In this document: piece after piece, positions 1-7,555 of the stretch | Layout: each line of letters begins with the position of its first letter | Position numbering within the stretch: position 1 is the first letter of the stretch | Assembly: GCA_022564995.1 (NCBI GenBank) | Contig: JADFKK010000027.1 | Location: 1 to 41,772 of the forward strand | Source of the DNA: Planctomycetota bacterium | GTDB taxonomy: Bacteria > Planctomycetota > Planctomycetia > Pirellulales > JADFKK01 | DNA: 41,772 nt | Reading direction: 5' to 3' | The notes under the pieces: model-generated | Database searches by the model: none | Told to the model about the DNA's origin: nothing | The model's input: only the letters and a program-made list of their open reading frames with translations | Made by a program: the position numbers and the translations under genes

Positions 1-634
1 CGGTCAGCGCCTTTTCAATCGTCTGCATCGCTCGGGTGGGAACGATGGTCATGCCTTCGCCCCCGGAGTGCCCGCCGACGGACATGGCCGGGCCTTCCAT
101 CTTGGCCAATCGCCGTCCGTCGGTCGCAATGGCACTGATTTTGTTTTCATCAAATTCCAGCTTGATGCCGCCCAACGCATAGCGGCTGCTTTCGCTGTCG
201 GTCGAAAAGATCGTGCGGCGAATCATCTCGCGAAACAGCCGTGCCGGCACTTCGTGGAATTTTTCTTCGGTGAACTCGGCGACCGCCGGAAACTCATCGG
301 GGTTTTGAGCCGGCAGCTTGAATTCGCTGCTGCTACCTCGCACGACGATGCCTTGTTCGTCGGTTTCCAGCAACAGCTTCTCGTCTGAGCTTTCCTGCAG
401 AATCTGTCCGAATCGAACTTTCGGCAAGACCGCTTTTCCCGCGGCCTCGATATCTACTTGCGACACCTCGATGCGAATGCCGACTTCGAGATCGGTCGCC
501 AACAACGTGACCACCGAATCGGTGACTTCAATTTTGACGTTTTGTAAAATCTCTTTCGGACTGCGAGCCGGCGCGACCGAAGCGGCCGTTTGAAACGCGG
601 CGAGAAGCTGCTCTCGATTGCAAGAAATCTTCAT
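1..634 (-). CDS. dnaN: DNA polymerase III beta sliding clamp, 3' end cut by window edge
   Basis: Reading the minus strand from the ATG at 634 gives about 211 residues of an open frame that runs off the left edge of the window, so the C-terminal part is missing. The N-terminus starts MKISCNREQLLAAFQTAASV, which is the classic start of the beta clamp, and the order of motifs (LLATDLEVGIR, DEFPAVAEF, ATDGRRLA) matches clamp domains 1 and 2. The protein forms the ring that tethers DNA polymerase III to DNA. It lies downstream of dnaA on the same strand, the usual dnaA-dnaN order near a replication origin. The identification is from motif recognition, without an alignment. Confidence 0.93.
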   Translation of the reverse strand, partial: MKISCNREQLLAAFQTAASVAPARSPKEILQNVKIEVTDSVVTLLATDLEVGIRIEVSQVDIEAAGKAVLPKVRFGQILQESSDEKLLLETDEQGIVVRGSSSEFKLPAQNPDEFPAVAEFTEEKFHEVPARLFREMIRRTIFSTDSESSRYALGGIKLEFDENKISAIATDGRRLAKMEGPAMSVGGHSGGEGMTIVPTRAMQTIEKALT

Positions 635-968
635 CGTGGTTTACCTTTACTGAACGACCAAGAAAAGCGGATTGTTTCGGTGTTTGTCTTGTTTAACTCT
701 ATCTATATATAGAGTAGCAGTAGTAATACGCCCGCAAATTATGTTCACCAATGGGCCGGCTTCTCACGGATACTCGACGTGCGACGAGTGGAATGATGTT
801 CGGACGATGGTGGATTACCGGTCGACATATGGTTAGCAAAATGTTATCGGGTGAGTGTAACTGGGCAGTTCGTTTTTAGCGACGAATGAGGCAGTAGTTG
901 ACGGCGATATTCAGCAACATTCAAAGACGGAGAACGAACAAGTATTCAACAGTGTTTAGCAAGGGCGT
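635..968. other. dnaA-dnaN intergenic region, possible origin segment
   Basis: This 334-bp gap holds no plausible gene. It is more AT-rich than its surroundings and has an inverted repeat at 696-715 (7-bp arms ACTCTAT and ATAGAGT around a 6-bp AT spacer). I searched by eye for DnaA boxes of the TTATCCACA type and found no convincing match on either strand, so an origin is suggested only by gene context. It must also contain the dnaN ribosome-binding site, which is not obvious. Confidence 0.3.
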
Positions 969-2090
969 CTAACAACGGCGTTTCTTTGGGCGATTCTTCC
1001 GGGGTGTCGACTTGGCGAGCGTCGTCGTCAATTCTTCGACCGCCTGACGCACCGATCCGTCGGTTTCTGCGAGGCGAGCTATTTTACGGCAATGGTGCAA
1101 GACCGTGGTATGGTCTCGGCGTCCAAAATAGTCGCCGACCTGCTGCAAGCTACGGTCAGTCAGGCGACGAGACAAGTACATGGCGACGCCGCGGGCCGTG
1201 ACGATGGCACGCATCCGCCGGGGCCCGCGAAGATCGGCCACTTTGAGCGAAAAACGTCGGGCGGTAGCCGCGGCGATGGCTTGTAGCGTCGGTGGCTGCT
1301 TTTTCGCGGTTCGACTGAGATGCTTCTGACAGCGAGCGGAATCGATAATTTCGTCGGCGGGGCTAGCGGCGCGCACGGCCAGCAACGCTCCGGATAATGT
1401 CGCGGCTGTACCATCAATCCGCTTTGCCAGCAGCTCGGCGGCAGCCGGCGATAGGTTGATCTCTAGCTTCCGCGCCAGCCAGTGCAAAATGGCCCGGCGA
1501 GTTTCCGTACCCGGCTTAACAAGCGGAACGATCAGCCCGCCGCGAAGCCGGCTTCGCAGGCTCGGCAACAGTTTCGGCATCTGCGCCGGATCGTCCGCCG
1601 AAGCAATCAGAACTTGCCCGCCCAAACCGATGACCGCGTCGAGCGAGCGAACCAGTTCTGCCTGAACCAGCGGCTTGTTGGTGAGTTGGCCCAGATCATC
1701 CAACACGAATAAATCAGCGTGATGGTTTTTTCGTCGGACCTCATCCAGCGATTGAGTATCGATGGCGTCGGCATATTGGCGGGCAAACTCCGCGCCCGAT
1801 TGATGAATCACGCGACTTCGCTTGTAGACCTGCTTCCATCGATGCAGCAGCGCCCGCAACAACAGGGTTTTTCCAATCCCGCTTGGCCCACATAGGACCA
1901 GCGGATTGAACGAGCAGTCTGGCTTACGAAAAACCGAATGCACCGCAACGGCTGCCAGCCGATTTTCATCGCCGGCCCAGAACGTCGGAGCGGAGGCGTC
2001 CGACGTTGAGCGACCCAACGGATCGCCCGGGCGTCGATCAAGATCGCTCAGAGGAATCGTAAAGATGCCGTCCACCACGCGAGGCTCCAT
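969..2090 (-). CDS. dnaA: Chromosomal replication initiator DnaA, short divergent form
   Basis: This 373-residue protein has an AAA+ ATPase core and a DnaA domain IV. The Walker A motif GPSGIGKT is at about residues 68-75 and the Walker B motif LFVLDD at about 127-132. The C-terminal DNA-binding domain contains GRRDHTTVLHHC, matching the DnaA signature that contacts the DnaA box. The usual N-terminal domain I (helicase loader interaction) and the long linker are missing: the ATPase core starts only about 35 residues in, so the protein is shorter than the 440-470 residues of typical DnaA. Its position upstream of dnaN supports the assignment. A Hda/DnaA-paralogue role is possible but less likely because domain IV is present. 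Confidence 0.88.
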   Translation of the reverse strand: MEPRVVDGIFTIPLSDLDRRPGDPLGRSTSDASAPTFWAGDENRLAAVAVHSVFRKPDCSFNPLVLCGPSGIGKTLLLRALLHRWKQVYKRSRVIHQSGAEFARQYADAIDTQSLDEVRRKNHHADLFVLDDLGQLTNKPLVQAELVRSLDAVIGLGGQVLIASADDPAQMPKLLPSLRSRLRGGLIVPLVKPGTETRRAILHWLARKLEINLSPAAAELLAKRIDGTAATLSGALLAVRAASPADEIIDSARCQKHLSRTAKKQPPTLQAIAAATARRFSLKVADLRGPRRMRAIVTARGVAMYLSRRLTDRSLQQVGDYFGRRDHTTVLHHCRKIARLAETDGSVRQAVEELTTTLAKSTPRKNRPKKRRC

Positions 2091-2111
2091 CCTTTCTTGT
2101 CGTCGTATGTA

Positions 2112-2229
2112 AGCGGCAAGGCGCTAGCCGCCGGTAAATCTATGTTACGTCTTCCCGCACAAAACCCGCGGCTAGCGCCTTGCGGCTCATCCACGCTGCG
2201 GCCAAAGTGAGCGGCACGGCGCTAGCCGC
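2112..2229. repeat. Cluster of three CTAG-centred palindromic repeat units
   Basis: Three copies of a 20-bp unit containing GGCGCTAGCCGC lie at 2112-2131 (plus sense), 2168-2187 (inverted) and 2210-2229 (plus sense). The first two match in 19 of 20 positions when one is reverse-complemented. They lie between dnaA and the cysteine desulfurase gene. Related CTAG palindromes occur at 7289-7316, 13563-13623, 21670-21685 and 39220-39235, so this is a dispersed repeat family. A transcript through the inverted pair would form a stable hairpin and could act as a terminator. Confidence 0.7.
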
Positions 2230-2327
2230 CGGTGAGTATAGCGATAAACTTCCTTACCGAGGGCCGGCGCCCACTCGCTCACGCTTCGGCGCAACAACAG
2301 CCTGGATTATAGCGATTTTTCCGGCGA

Positions 2328-3509
2328 TTAACGAGGTGCCGAGGCCCTTTTCGAGGCTTTATTTCCCGGCCGCAAGCCATTGCAAATACGGCAAACCTGC
2401 TCGGCGGCCGAATCGACTTCCAGGGCCGTTGTGCCAGCCCCCAAACTGAACCGCAGGGCACTATTCAAAAGGCCCTTTTCCAGGCCCATGGCCACCAGCG
2501 TCGGCGATGGATCGGTCGATCCGCTGGCACAAGCAGAGCCGGTCGAGCAGGCCACCCCCGCCTGGTCGAGGGCGATTAGCAACATCTGGCGATCCAGGCC
2601 GGAGAAAGAGACGCAAGTGGTGTGCGGCAGCCGGTTGACTTGCTCGCCGTGGATCACGATGTCTGGAATCCGACTCTTTAGCCGGCTCTCGAAATCGTCC
2701 CTAAGCTGGGTCATCCTTGCCGGCCGCTGATCCAATTCTTGCCGCCAAAGCGAGAAAGCTTCGCGCATGCCGACAACGAGCACGACCGATTCGGTGCCGG
2801 GTCGTAGACCCAACTGTTGATGTCCGCCGTGTAGCAGCGGCCGTAACGGCACATCGCCACGAACGACCAGCGCCCCGATGCCGACGGGCCCGTGCAGCTT
2901 GTGAGCCGAGATCGTCATCGCTTGCACGCCCAAATGGCGAAAATCGACCGGCAGCTTGCCGACCACCTGAACCGCATCGGTGTGGATCGCAACGTCTTTG
3001 GCCCGGCAGACAGCGACCATCTCGGCAACCGGCTGCAACACACCCGTTTCGTTGTTGGCGAGCATCACGCTTACCAGCCGGGTGTCGGTCGAGATCATGG
3101 TGTCCAGCCGGCCGACATTGACGACGCCATCTCGGTTGACCGGCAATAGATCGACCTGCCAGCCGCGGCGCTTGAGCTCGGCGGCCGGCTCGACGACGCT
3201 CGGATGTTCGATGGTGGAGATGACAATTTGGCCCGGAACCTCGCCCGCCATGCCGAGAATCGCCAGATTGTTGGCCTCGGTGCCGCCGCTCGTGAAGATC
3301 ATCCGGTCGGCCTGCGGCCCGGCGAGCCGCGCTCCCATCATCTCGGCAATCTCGCCCCGAGCATTTTCGAGCAGCCGACGGGCATGACGCCCGGCCGAGT
3401 GCAAGCTGGCCGGATTGCCCGGGGCCTCGCCGCAAACACGGTCCATCGCCCGGGCCACCTCCGGCAGCATCGGAGCCGTCGCGTTGTGATCGAGATAGAT
3501 AGGTTTCAT
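2328..3509 (-). CDS. Cysteine desulfurase, IscS/NifS family
   Basis: This 393-residue aminotransferase class V protein would take sulfur from cysteine, using PLP, and pass it to Fe-S cluster assembly or tRNA thiolation. The N-terminus IYLDHNATAP and the SGGTEANN motif are typical of IscS/NifS. The PLP lysine is K204 in SAHKLHGP. The catalytic persulfide cysteine lies in CSTGSACASG, probably C327. Length agrees with the family. No IscU or IscR gene is adjacent. Some members of this fold act as selenocysteine lyases, which would be relevant to the selenoproteins elsewhere in the window, but nothing in the sequence distinguishes that activity. Confidence 0.93.
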   Translation of the reverse strand: MKPIYLDHNATAPMLPEVARAMDRVCGEAPGNPASLHSAGRHARRLLENARGEIAEMMGARLAGPQADRMIFTSGGTEANNLAILGMAGEVPGQIVISTIEHPSVVEPAAELKRRGWQVDLLPVNRDGVVNVGRLDTMISTDTRLVSVMLANNETGVLQPVAEMVAVCRAKDVAIHTDAVQVVGKLPVDFRHLGVQAMTISAHKLHGPVGIGALVVRGDVPLRPLLHGGHQQLGLRPGTESVVLVVGMREAFSLWRQELDQRPARMTQLRDDFESRLKSRIPDIVIHGEQVNRLPHTTCVSFSGLDRQMLLIALDQAGVACSTGSACASGSTDPSPTLVAMGLEKGLLNSALRFSLGAGTTALEVDSAAEQVCRICNGLRPGNKASKRASAPR

Positions 3510-3579
3510 AGGGCGGCACTTGGCGAGCGGCGGCCGTTAGGCCGCTGGTGATTCAGCGATCATTATAGGGTGCTGGCGA

Positions 3580-3722
3580 TGACGGCAGAGGGAGGGAAGG
3601 GGAGGGGGAGGCAGAGAAGGAGAGACGGAGGGAGGGAGAGACGGAGGGAGGGAGGGAAAGGCGGAAGCCACCGTTGATCCCCTTCTCTCCGTCCCCCCGT
3701 CCCTCTTTCTCTCTGCCCCCAG
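3580..3722. repeat. Purine-rich tract followed by pyrimidine-rich tract
   Basis: About 75 bases made almost only of G and A (repeats of GGAGGGAG and GAGACGGA) are followed after a short spacer by about 50 bases rich in C and T. The two halves are roughly complementary, so the strand can fold back. The tract lies in the divergent gap between the cysteine desulfurase gene and the lipoprotein gene at 3805. Open frames across it are low-complexity translations, not genes. Confidence 0.6.
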
Positions 3723-3804
3723 GCCAGCCCATGCGCCCCCGGCCTGCCGTTTCGCCGCCCCGCCTGATCTGATATGCTCTCGGCCCCAAAAAGGAGCCCC
3801 TGCC

Positions 3805-4131
3805 ATGCGCCGTATCGCGTTCCTGTTAATCCTGTTCGTTCTGCCTCTCGTCGGAGGGTGCGCCGCGCACCCGGAGCCTCAATTCGGTCTCGCGCCTCAG
3901 CATGGCGACATTGATGTGCCTTCGTTGAGGACCTCACGAATCAAGATTCCACAAGATAGGTCCTTGTACATTCTTGGGCCAGAAATGGAGCTTCACAAAA
4001 CAACCGTTCCAGCAGAGAATGTTGCGGATGGTTGGCAAAACTACCAGAATTGGGGTCAACCAATTGCCTCTACAATCGATACGCACTGTCACCCAACCCC
4101 CGAAACCCAACCATCCGCCGACGTATTCTGA
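3805..4131 (+). CDS. Small putative lipoprotein of unknown function
   Basis: This 108-residue protein starts MRRIAFLLILFVLPLVGGC. That is a short basic n-region, a hydrophobic stretch and a lipobox ending LVGGC at residue 19, so it is probably a lipoprotein. A ribosome-binding site AAGGAG lies about 9 bases before the ATG. The rest has no recognisable domain and no repeats. It is followed by bS18 in the same direction, but bS18 appears to have its own promoter. Function cannot be assigned. Confidence 0.6.
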   Translation: MRRIAFLLILFVLPLVGGCAAHPEPQFGLAPQHGDIDVPSLRTSRIKIPQDRSLYILGPEMELHKTTVPAENVADGWQNYQNWGQPIASTIDTHCHPTPETQPSADVF

Positions 4132-4170
4132 GCAACACACTATTAGGACACTACCTCCGTCCGACCCGCC

Positions 4171-4198
4171 TTGCAGCCGGCCGCCAAACGGTTAGAAT
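4171..4198 (+). promoter_or_regulatory. Candidate sigma70-type promoter for bS18
   Basis: TTGCAG (4171-4176) and TAGAAT (4193-4198) are separated by 16 bases, close to a sigma70 promoter. A hairpin with a 6-bp stem (TGCGGG, loop CTTT, CCCGCA; 4198-4213) lies in the presumed leader before the bS18 start at 4240. Confidence 0.35.
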
Positions 4199-4239
4199 GC
4201 GGGCTTTCCCGCAGTATTGGTTCGACAGGTCACGGCAAC

Positions 4240-4518
4240 ATGGCGTTCAAACGCAAGAAATTCGGTCCTCCCCGCCGCAAGGCGAAGTCGAAGATCCGCG
4301 CTCCCAAGAAGGATCCGCTGTACGTTGATGGCGTGCGGCCGCGGCCGCTGTACGTCGACTATAAGGATCTCGAACTGCTCAGCAAGCTGATCAATCGCTA
4401 CGGCAAGATGGTCGCCCGCCGCAAGAGCGGCTGCAGCGCCGCCAGCCAGCACGCCGTGAGTCAGGCGATCAAGCGGGCTCGTTTCATGGCCCTGATGTCG
4501 TACACGAGCGACCGTTAA
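4240..4518 (+). CDS. rpsR: 30S ribosomal protein bS18
   Basis: The protein of 92 residues starts MAFKRKKFGPPRRKAK and carries the bS18 core: YVDYKDLELLSKLINRYGKM, then SAASQHAVSQAIKRARFMAL, then the C-terminal SYTSDR. bS18 binds 16S rRNA and bS6 in the platform of the small subunit. An upstream in-frame TTG at 4171 would add 23 residues. I prefer the ATG at 4240 because the family starts with a basic N-terminus of this kind and the candidate promoter overlaps the longer version. The usual neighbours bS6, single-strand binding protein and bL9 are absent, so the gene stands alone here. Confidence 0.93.
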   Translation: MAFKRKKFGPPRRKAKSKIRAPKKDPLYVDGVRPRPLYVDYKDLELLSKLINRYGKMVARRKSGCSAASQHAVSQAIKRARFMALMSYTSDR

Positions 4519-4868
4519 GAGCCGCTGGCGCTTTTATTGGGGTTTTGGTAGAACTTCGTTCCGCCGGGAAACTCTCTTCTCGGTGGTTTCTTTTGCGCCG
4601 CCGCTAAAGCTTCGCACGAATTGGGCAGCAAAGCCGCAATCGCGTTTCAAGCGGCAATATCGCTTGTATCCCGATGACCATCCCAGCCGACATAACTGAT
4701 AGCTGACCAGCGGGAATTCGCGTCCAACGGCGGCACGCTGAAGGATGAAGAAAGATATTCGCACTAAATGCTGGAATCGGCTCAACTACTGCAATAGATC
4801 CAACCGATACACGGGGACGATTTCCGGGTGCTCCCCATCCGTCGGCGATAGGCTTCCATGGTGGTCAA
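4519..4868. other. 350-bp gap with no recognised feature
   Basis: I see no convincing gene, tRNA or long repeat between bS18 and the outer-membrane efflux gene. The open frames present are short and have no similarity I recognise. The region presumably carries the promoter of the efflux cluster, but no clear -35/-10 pair stands out. Confidence 0.4.
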
Positions 4869-6344
4869 ATGGATACGATAAAACTAACCTGCACGACGCT
4901 CGCCATGGGGCTCTTCATTTCCTCGGGATGCCGCGTCGGCGGCGAGGCTTTTAACGCTGGGTTGGCCGATGGTGGTTGCGCGGTGAATTCCGCACCCGCG
5001 GAAGATCCGTCGGCCGCGGAACTTGCCGAGTCGTTCGCCCGGCGGAGTGGGCCGACCAGCCCAAGAGACACGTTATCGACACGTCAAACGCACGGAGTGC
5101 GTCGATCTGGTGGAGTGGGACGTCTGCCCAAGACCACCGTTTCGCAAGTTCGGTTCGCGGCAGCTCCGGCAAAAGCCGGCCTGACGCTTTCGGAATTGGA
5201 AGACATCGCACTGGGTAACAATCCAGCCATGGCGATTGCCGCCGCCAGATTGGACGCGGCCCACGGCAAATGGCTGCAAGTCGGCCTGCCCCCCAACCCC
5301 ATCATTGGTTATTCCGGCGACGAGATGGGTGACCAAGGCACTTCCGGGCAGCAAGGAGGATTCATCGGCCAAACATTCGTCAGGGGTGCAAAACTCCAAC
5401 TTAATCGCGCCGTCGTCGATCAGGAAATCATCATCGCCCAGCAGATTCTGATAACGCAACAATTCCGCGTGCTGACGGACGTGCGAAGCGCCTTTTACGA
5501 TGTGCTGGTTGCCCAGCGCCGGATGGTTACGGCCCGGGAATTGGTGACGATTACGCAGCAGGCCGTGAAGGCTTCCGAGGATCTTTTCAAAGCCAAGGAA
5601 GTGAGTCAGTCCATCGTGCTGCAAGCCCGTGTGGAATCCGACCGGTTGAAAATTTTGCTGCGAAACGCTCAAAACCAACACTCCGCCGCCTGGCGACGGC
5701 TGTCGACCGTGGCGGGCAATCCCGATATGCAGCCTCGGCCGCTGGCGGGCAAGCTCGATGGCGCGATGCCGAAGCTGGCTTGGGACGATGCGCTGCGGCG
5801 GCTGCTCAGCGAAAGCCCGGAAATGGCTGTCGCGGCAGCGCAGGTCGAGCGCGCCCGTCGGGCAGTCGATCGGGCTCATGCCGAAGTGATTCCCGATCTG
5901 TTTGTACAAGTCGGTGTGCAGCAAGATAGCAGCACCGGCGACACGATTACGGGAGTTGAGGTGGGCCTTCCTCTGCCCATTTGGAATCGCAATCAGGGCG
6001 GCATCCAGCAGGCAGAAGCAAAGCTTACCGCGGCCGAGCGAAACGTAGACCGCGTGCGTTTGAACTTGGAAAGCCGCTTGGCCGCCGTTTTTCAGGATTA
6101 CTCGAATGCCCTCTACCAGGTCGACCAATACTCCAACCAGATCCTACCCAACGCGGATAAGGCAAGGCAGTTGGTCGCGAGAGGATACCAAGGCGGCGAG
6201 GTCGGTTTTCTGACCTTATTGACCGCGCAGCGAACCTATTTTCAGACGCGCCTGTCGTACATCGAATCGCTCCGCGAGATGTGGATTCGGGCCACCGAAA
6301 TCGAAGGGTTGCTGCTCAAGGGAAGCTTGCAGGAGAGTCAATAG
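4869..6344 (+). CDS. TolC/CusC-type outer-membrane efflux protein
   Basis: This 491-residue protein has the two-repeat alpha-helical barrel pattern of the outer-membrane efflux family: LTLSELEDIALGNNPAMAIA at the start of repeat 1, and a second repeat beginning near LAWDDALRRLLSESPEM. The N-terminus is hydrophobic and ends in SSGC at about residue 21, suggesting a lipidated CusC/CzcC-type channel. It would form the exit duct for the RND pump encoded at 9463 with the adaptor at 7556. About 60 residues between the lipid anchor and the first repeat are low in complexity. Gene order channel-adaptor-pump and shared strand support one tripartite system, although the cluster is interrupted by repeats. 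Confidence 0.88.
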   Translation: MDTIKLTCTTLAMGLFISSGCRVGGEAFNAGLADGGCAVNSAPAEDPSAAELAESFARRSGPTSPRDTLSTRQTHGVRRSGGVGRLPKTTVSQVRFAAAPAKAGLTLSELEDIALGNNPAMAIAAARLDAAHGKWLQVGLPPNPIIGYSGDEMGDQGTSGQQGGFIGQTFVRGAKLQLNRAVVDQEIIIAQQILITQQFRVLTDVRSAFYDVLVAQRRMVTARELVTITQQAVKASEDLFKAKEVSQSIVLQARVESDRLKILLRNAQNQHSAAWRRLSTVAGNPDMQPRPLAGKLDGAMPKLAWDDALRRLLSESPEMAVAAAQVERARRAVDRAHAEVIPDLFVQVGVQQDSSTGDTITGVEVGLPLPIWNRNQGGIQQAEAKLTAAERNVDRVRLNLESRLAAVFQDYSNALYQVDQYSNQILPNADKARQLVARGYQGGEVGFLTLLTAQRTYFQTRLSYIESLREMWIRATEIEGLLLKGSLQESQ

Positions 6345-6350
6345 GTTGGA

Positions 6351-6500
6351 TAAAAGGGGGGACTGGGGACTCGGGACTCGGAAACCGGGGAAAGCTGGTT
6401 TTCGACTTCCCAACCGCTAATTGCTAACCCCCAGTCCCCAGTCCCCAACCCCCAGTCCCCAACCCCCAGTCCCCAACCGCCAATTCCCAGCCGGCATGTC
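6351..6500. repeat. G-rich/C-rich foldback repeat in the efflux cluster
   Basis: Just after the efflux channel gene there is a G-rich run (GGGGACTGGGGACTC pattern, 6355-6395) followed by a C-rich run with at least four units of CCCCAGT or CCCCAAC (6426-6480). The halves are roughly complementary and could fold into a large hairpin. The G-rich strand has spaced G-runs that could form a quadruplex. A related element lies at 23419-23482. Open frames across it are repeat translations. Confidence 0.65.
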
Positions 6501-6593
6501 TCGTCGAATTCGCGGCATGTGCGTAGTCGCATTGATCGCTACTGTCGTGAAATTGATGTCGATTTCGGAAAACCGCTCGGGCGATGGTTTGTC

Positions 6594-6621
6594 TTGACCG
6601 GGGGATTTGTCGCCGTATAAT
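6594..6621 (+). promoter_or_regulatory. Candidate sigma70-type promoter
   Basis: TTGACC at 6594-6599 and TATAAT at 6616-6621 are separated by 16 bases, very close to the sigma70 consensus and the best promoter match I saw in the window. It points toward the Cys/His-rich gene at 6783 and could drive the second half of the efflux cluster independently of the channel gene. Confidence 0.5.
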
Positions 6622-6782
6622 GAACAAATAACGGAGCTTATGTGGACGGTGGCGTTTTATTCGCCGATCCTGTTCATAGAGTGGTACAATAGTTGCGGCT
6701 ACCTATCTTCATTCAGCCGTCGAATCGATGGGCTCGACAGCAGAGACATGGCTCGAATCGAGTAACGACGGCACGACGTGAC

Positions 6783-7229
6783 ATGAAACAATTTTTCACC
6801 ATTTTCGTCGTTGTGCAAGTTCTTGCGCACTCCGCGCTGGGGTGCTGCCTGCACCATGAACATGCCTCCGCCGAGCCTCGCGGTGACGCGCCCTCGACCA
6901 GCGCGCAGGCCTGTGGTGGCCGTTTGAATTGTGCTGGTGCAATCCATCACGCGGACCAACAGCAAGAAGGTCAACGCGAAGGGGAAGAATCGCACTCGCC
7001 TTGTGGTGGCCTGCTCCAGTGCGAGGGTGAATCGTGCCAGGCGATTCTCTCCGATTCGATCTCAGATGCACGGCCGTCTGACAGCCAGGTCGGTCTCTGG
7101 CAGAGCGTGCGACCGATGCCGGCGGAGTTGAAGCTTTCAGGCGCCGCCAAGGTCGCGTTGCATCGACCCCTCGACGAAGCCTGTGGGGAAGTTCGCGCGC
7201 ATCTTTTCTTTCAAATCCTGCTGATTTGA
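6783..7229 (+). CDS. Cys/His-rich exported protein in metal-efflux cluster
   Basis: Starting at the ATG at 6783 gives 148 residues with a signal peptide (MKQFFTIFVVVQVLAHSALG) followed at once by CCLHHEH. Further Cys and His are scattered over the next 90 residues (CGGRLNC, HHADQQQ, CGGLLQCEGESC). An upstream in-frame start at 6693 would place extra residues before the signal peptide and is less likely. The composition and location between the efflux channel and adaptor genes suggest a periplasmic metal-binding protein, perhaps a metal buffer or chaperone for the pump. I do not recognise the family. There is no strong ribosome-binding site before 6783, so the start is moderately certain. Confidence 0.6.
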   Translation: MKQFFTIFVVVQVLAHSALGCCLHHEHASAEPRGDAPSTSAQACGGRLNCAGAIHHADQQQEGQREGEESHSPCGGLLQCEGESCQAILSDSISDARPSDSQVGLWQSVRPMPAELKLSGAAKVALHRPLDEACGEVRAHLFFQILLI

Positions 7230-7288
7230 TTCTTCTAACGCTTCCGTTTCGGCCACCCGTCTAGAGTCTTGCCGACGCTTAGATTTGG

Positions 7289-7478
7289 GATGAGCCGGGC
7301 GGCGCTAGCCCCCGGTTGGCGCGACGACGACCGGGGACTAGCAGCCTGTTGAAAAAGTGGACGGAGGGGGTCAGGTCCAAGTTTTCGGTCGACGTCTTGC
7401 GGAAAAAAACGTCCTCTCGCCGAAAATTGGACCAGACCCCGACTTCTTCAACAGGCTGCCAGCGCCGCGCGGCTGATC
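7289..7478. repeat. CTAG palindrome interrupted by a MITE
   Basis: Bases 7289-7316 are the left arm of a palindrome. Its right arm is split: 7330-7341 and 7463-7478. If the element at 7342-7458 and one 4-bp duplicate (CCAG, 7459-7462) are removed, the rebuilt right arm matches the reverse complement of the left arm in 25 of 28 positions. This shows directly that a mobile element landed at the CTAG inside an older palindromic repeat. Confidence 0.75.
7342..7458 (+). mobile_element. 117-bp foldback MITE, copy 1
   Basis: The element begins CAGCCTGTTGAA and ends TTCAACAGGCTG, a 12-bp perfect terminal inverted repeat. The inner part is also an imperfect palindrome (AGGTCCAAGTTTTCGG against CCGAAAATTGGACC), so the whole unit can fold into one long hairpin. 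It is flanked by CTAG (7338-7341) and CCAG (7459-7462), a 4-bp target duplication with one change. A copy of the same 117-bp length lies inverted at 14831-14947. It carries no gene and would need a transposase in trans. IS5-type elements are known to target CTAG, but the family is not proven. Confidence 0.75.
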
Positions 7479-7555
7479 GGCCGGTGGCCTCTTCAAGCGT
7501 TTCAGCGTTTTGGTTCATTGTAATCGAGTCATCTATTTTCCGCCGGGAGAGTGTC

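Noticed and set aside
2328..3509. Cysteine desulfurase as a dedicated selenocysteine lyase for the Sec system
   Set aside because: It has the ordinary IscS/NifS pattern, lies over 30 kb away from the cluster, and nothing in the sequence marks Sec specificity.
5073..6128. 351-residue minus-strand open frame
   Set aside because: It is the antisense of the efflux channel gene, with no recognisable domain.
7316..7555. N-terminal extension of the efflux adaptor
   Set aside because: The extension translates the CTAG palindrome and MITE; the ATG at 7556 has a good ribosome-binding site and starts a normal membrane anchor.
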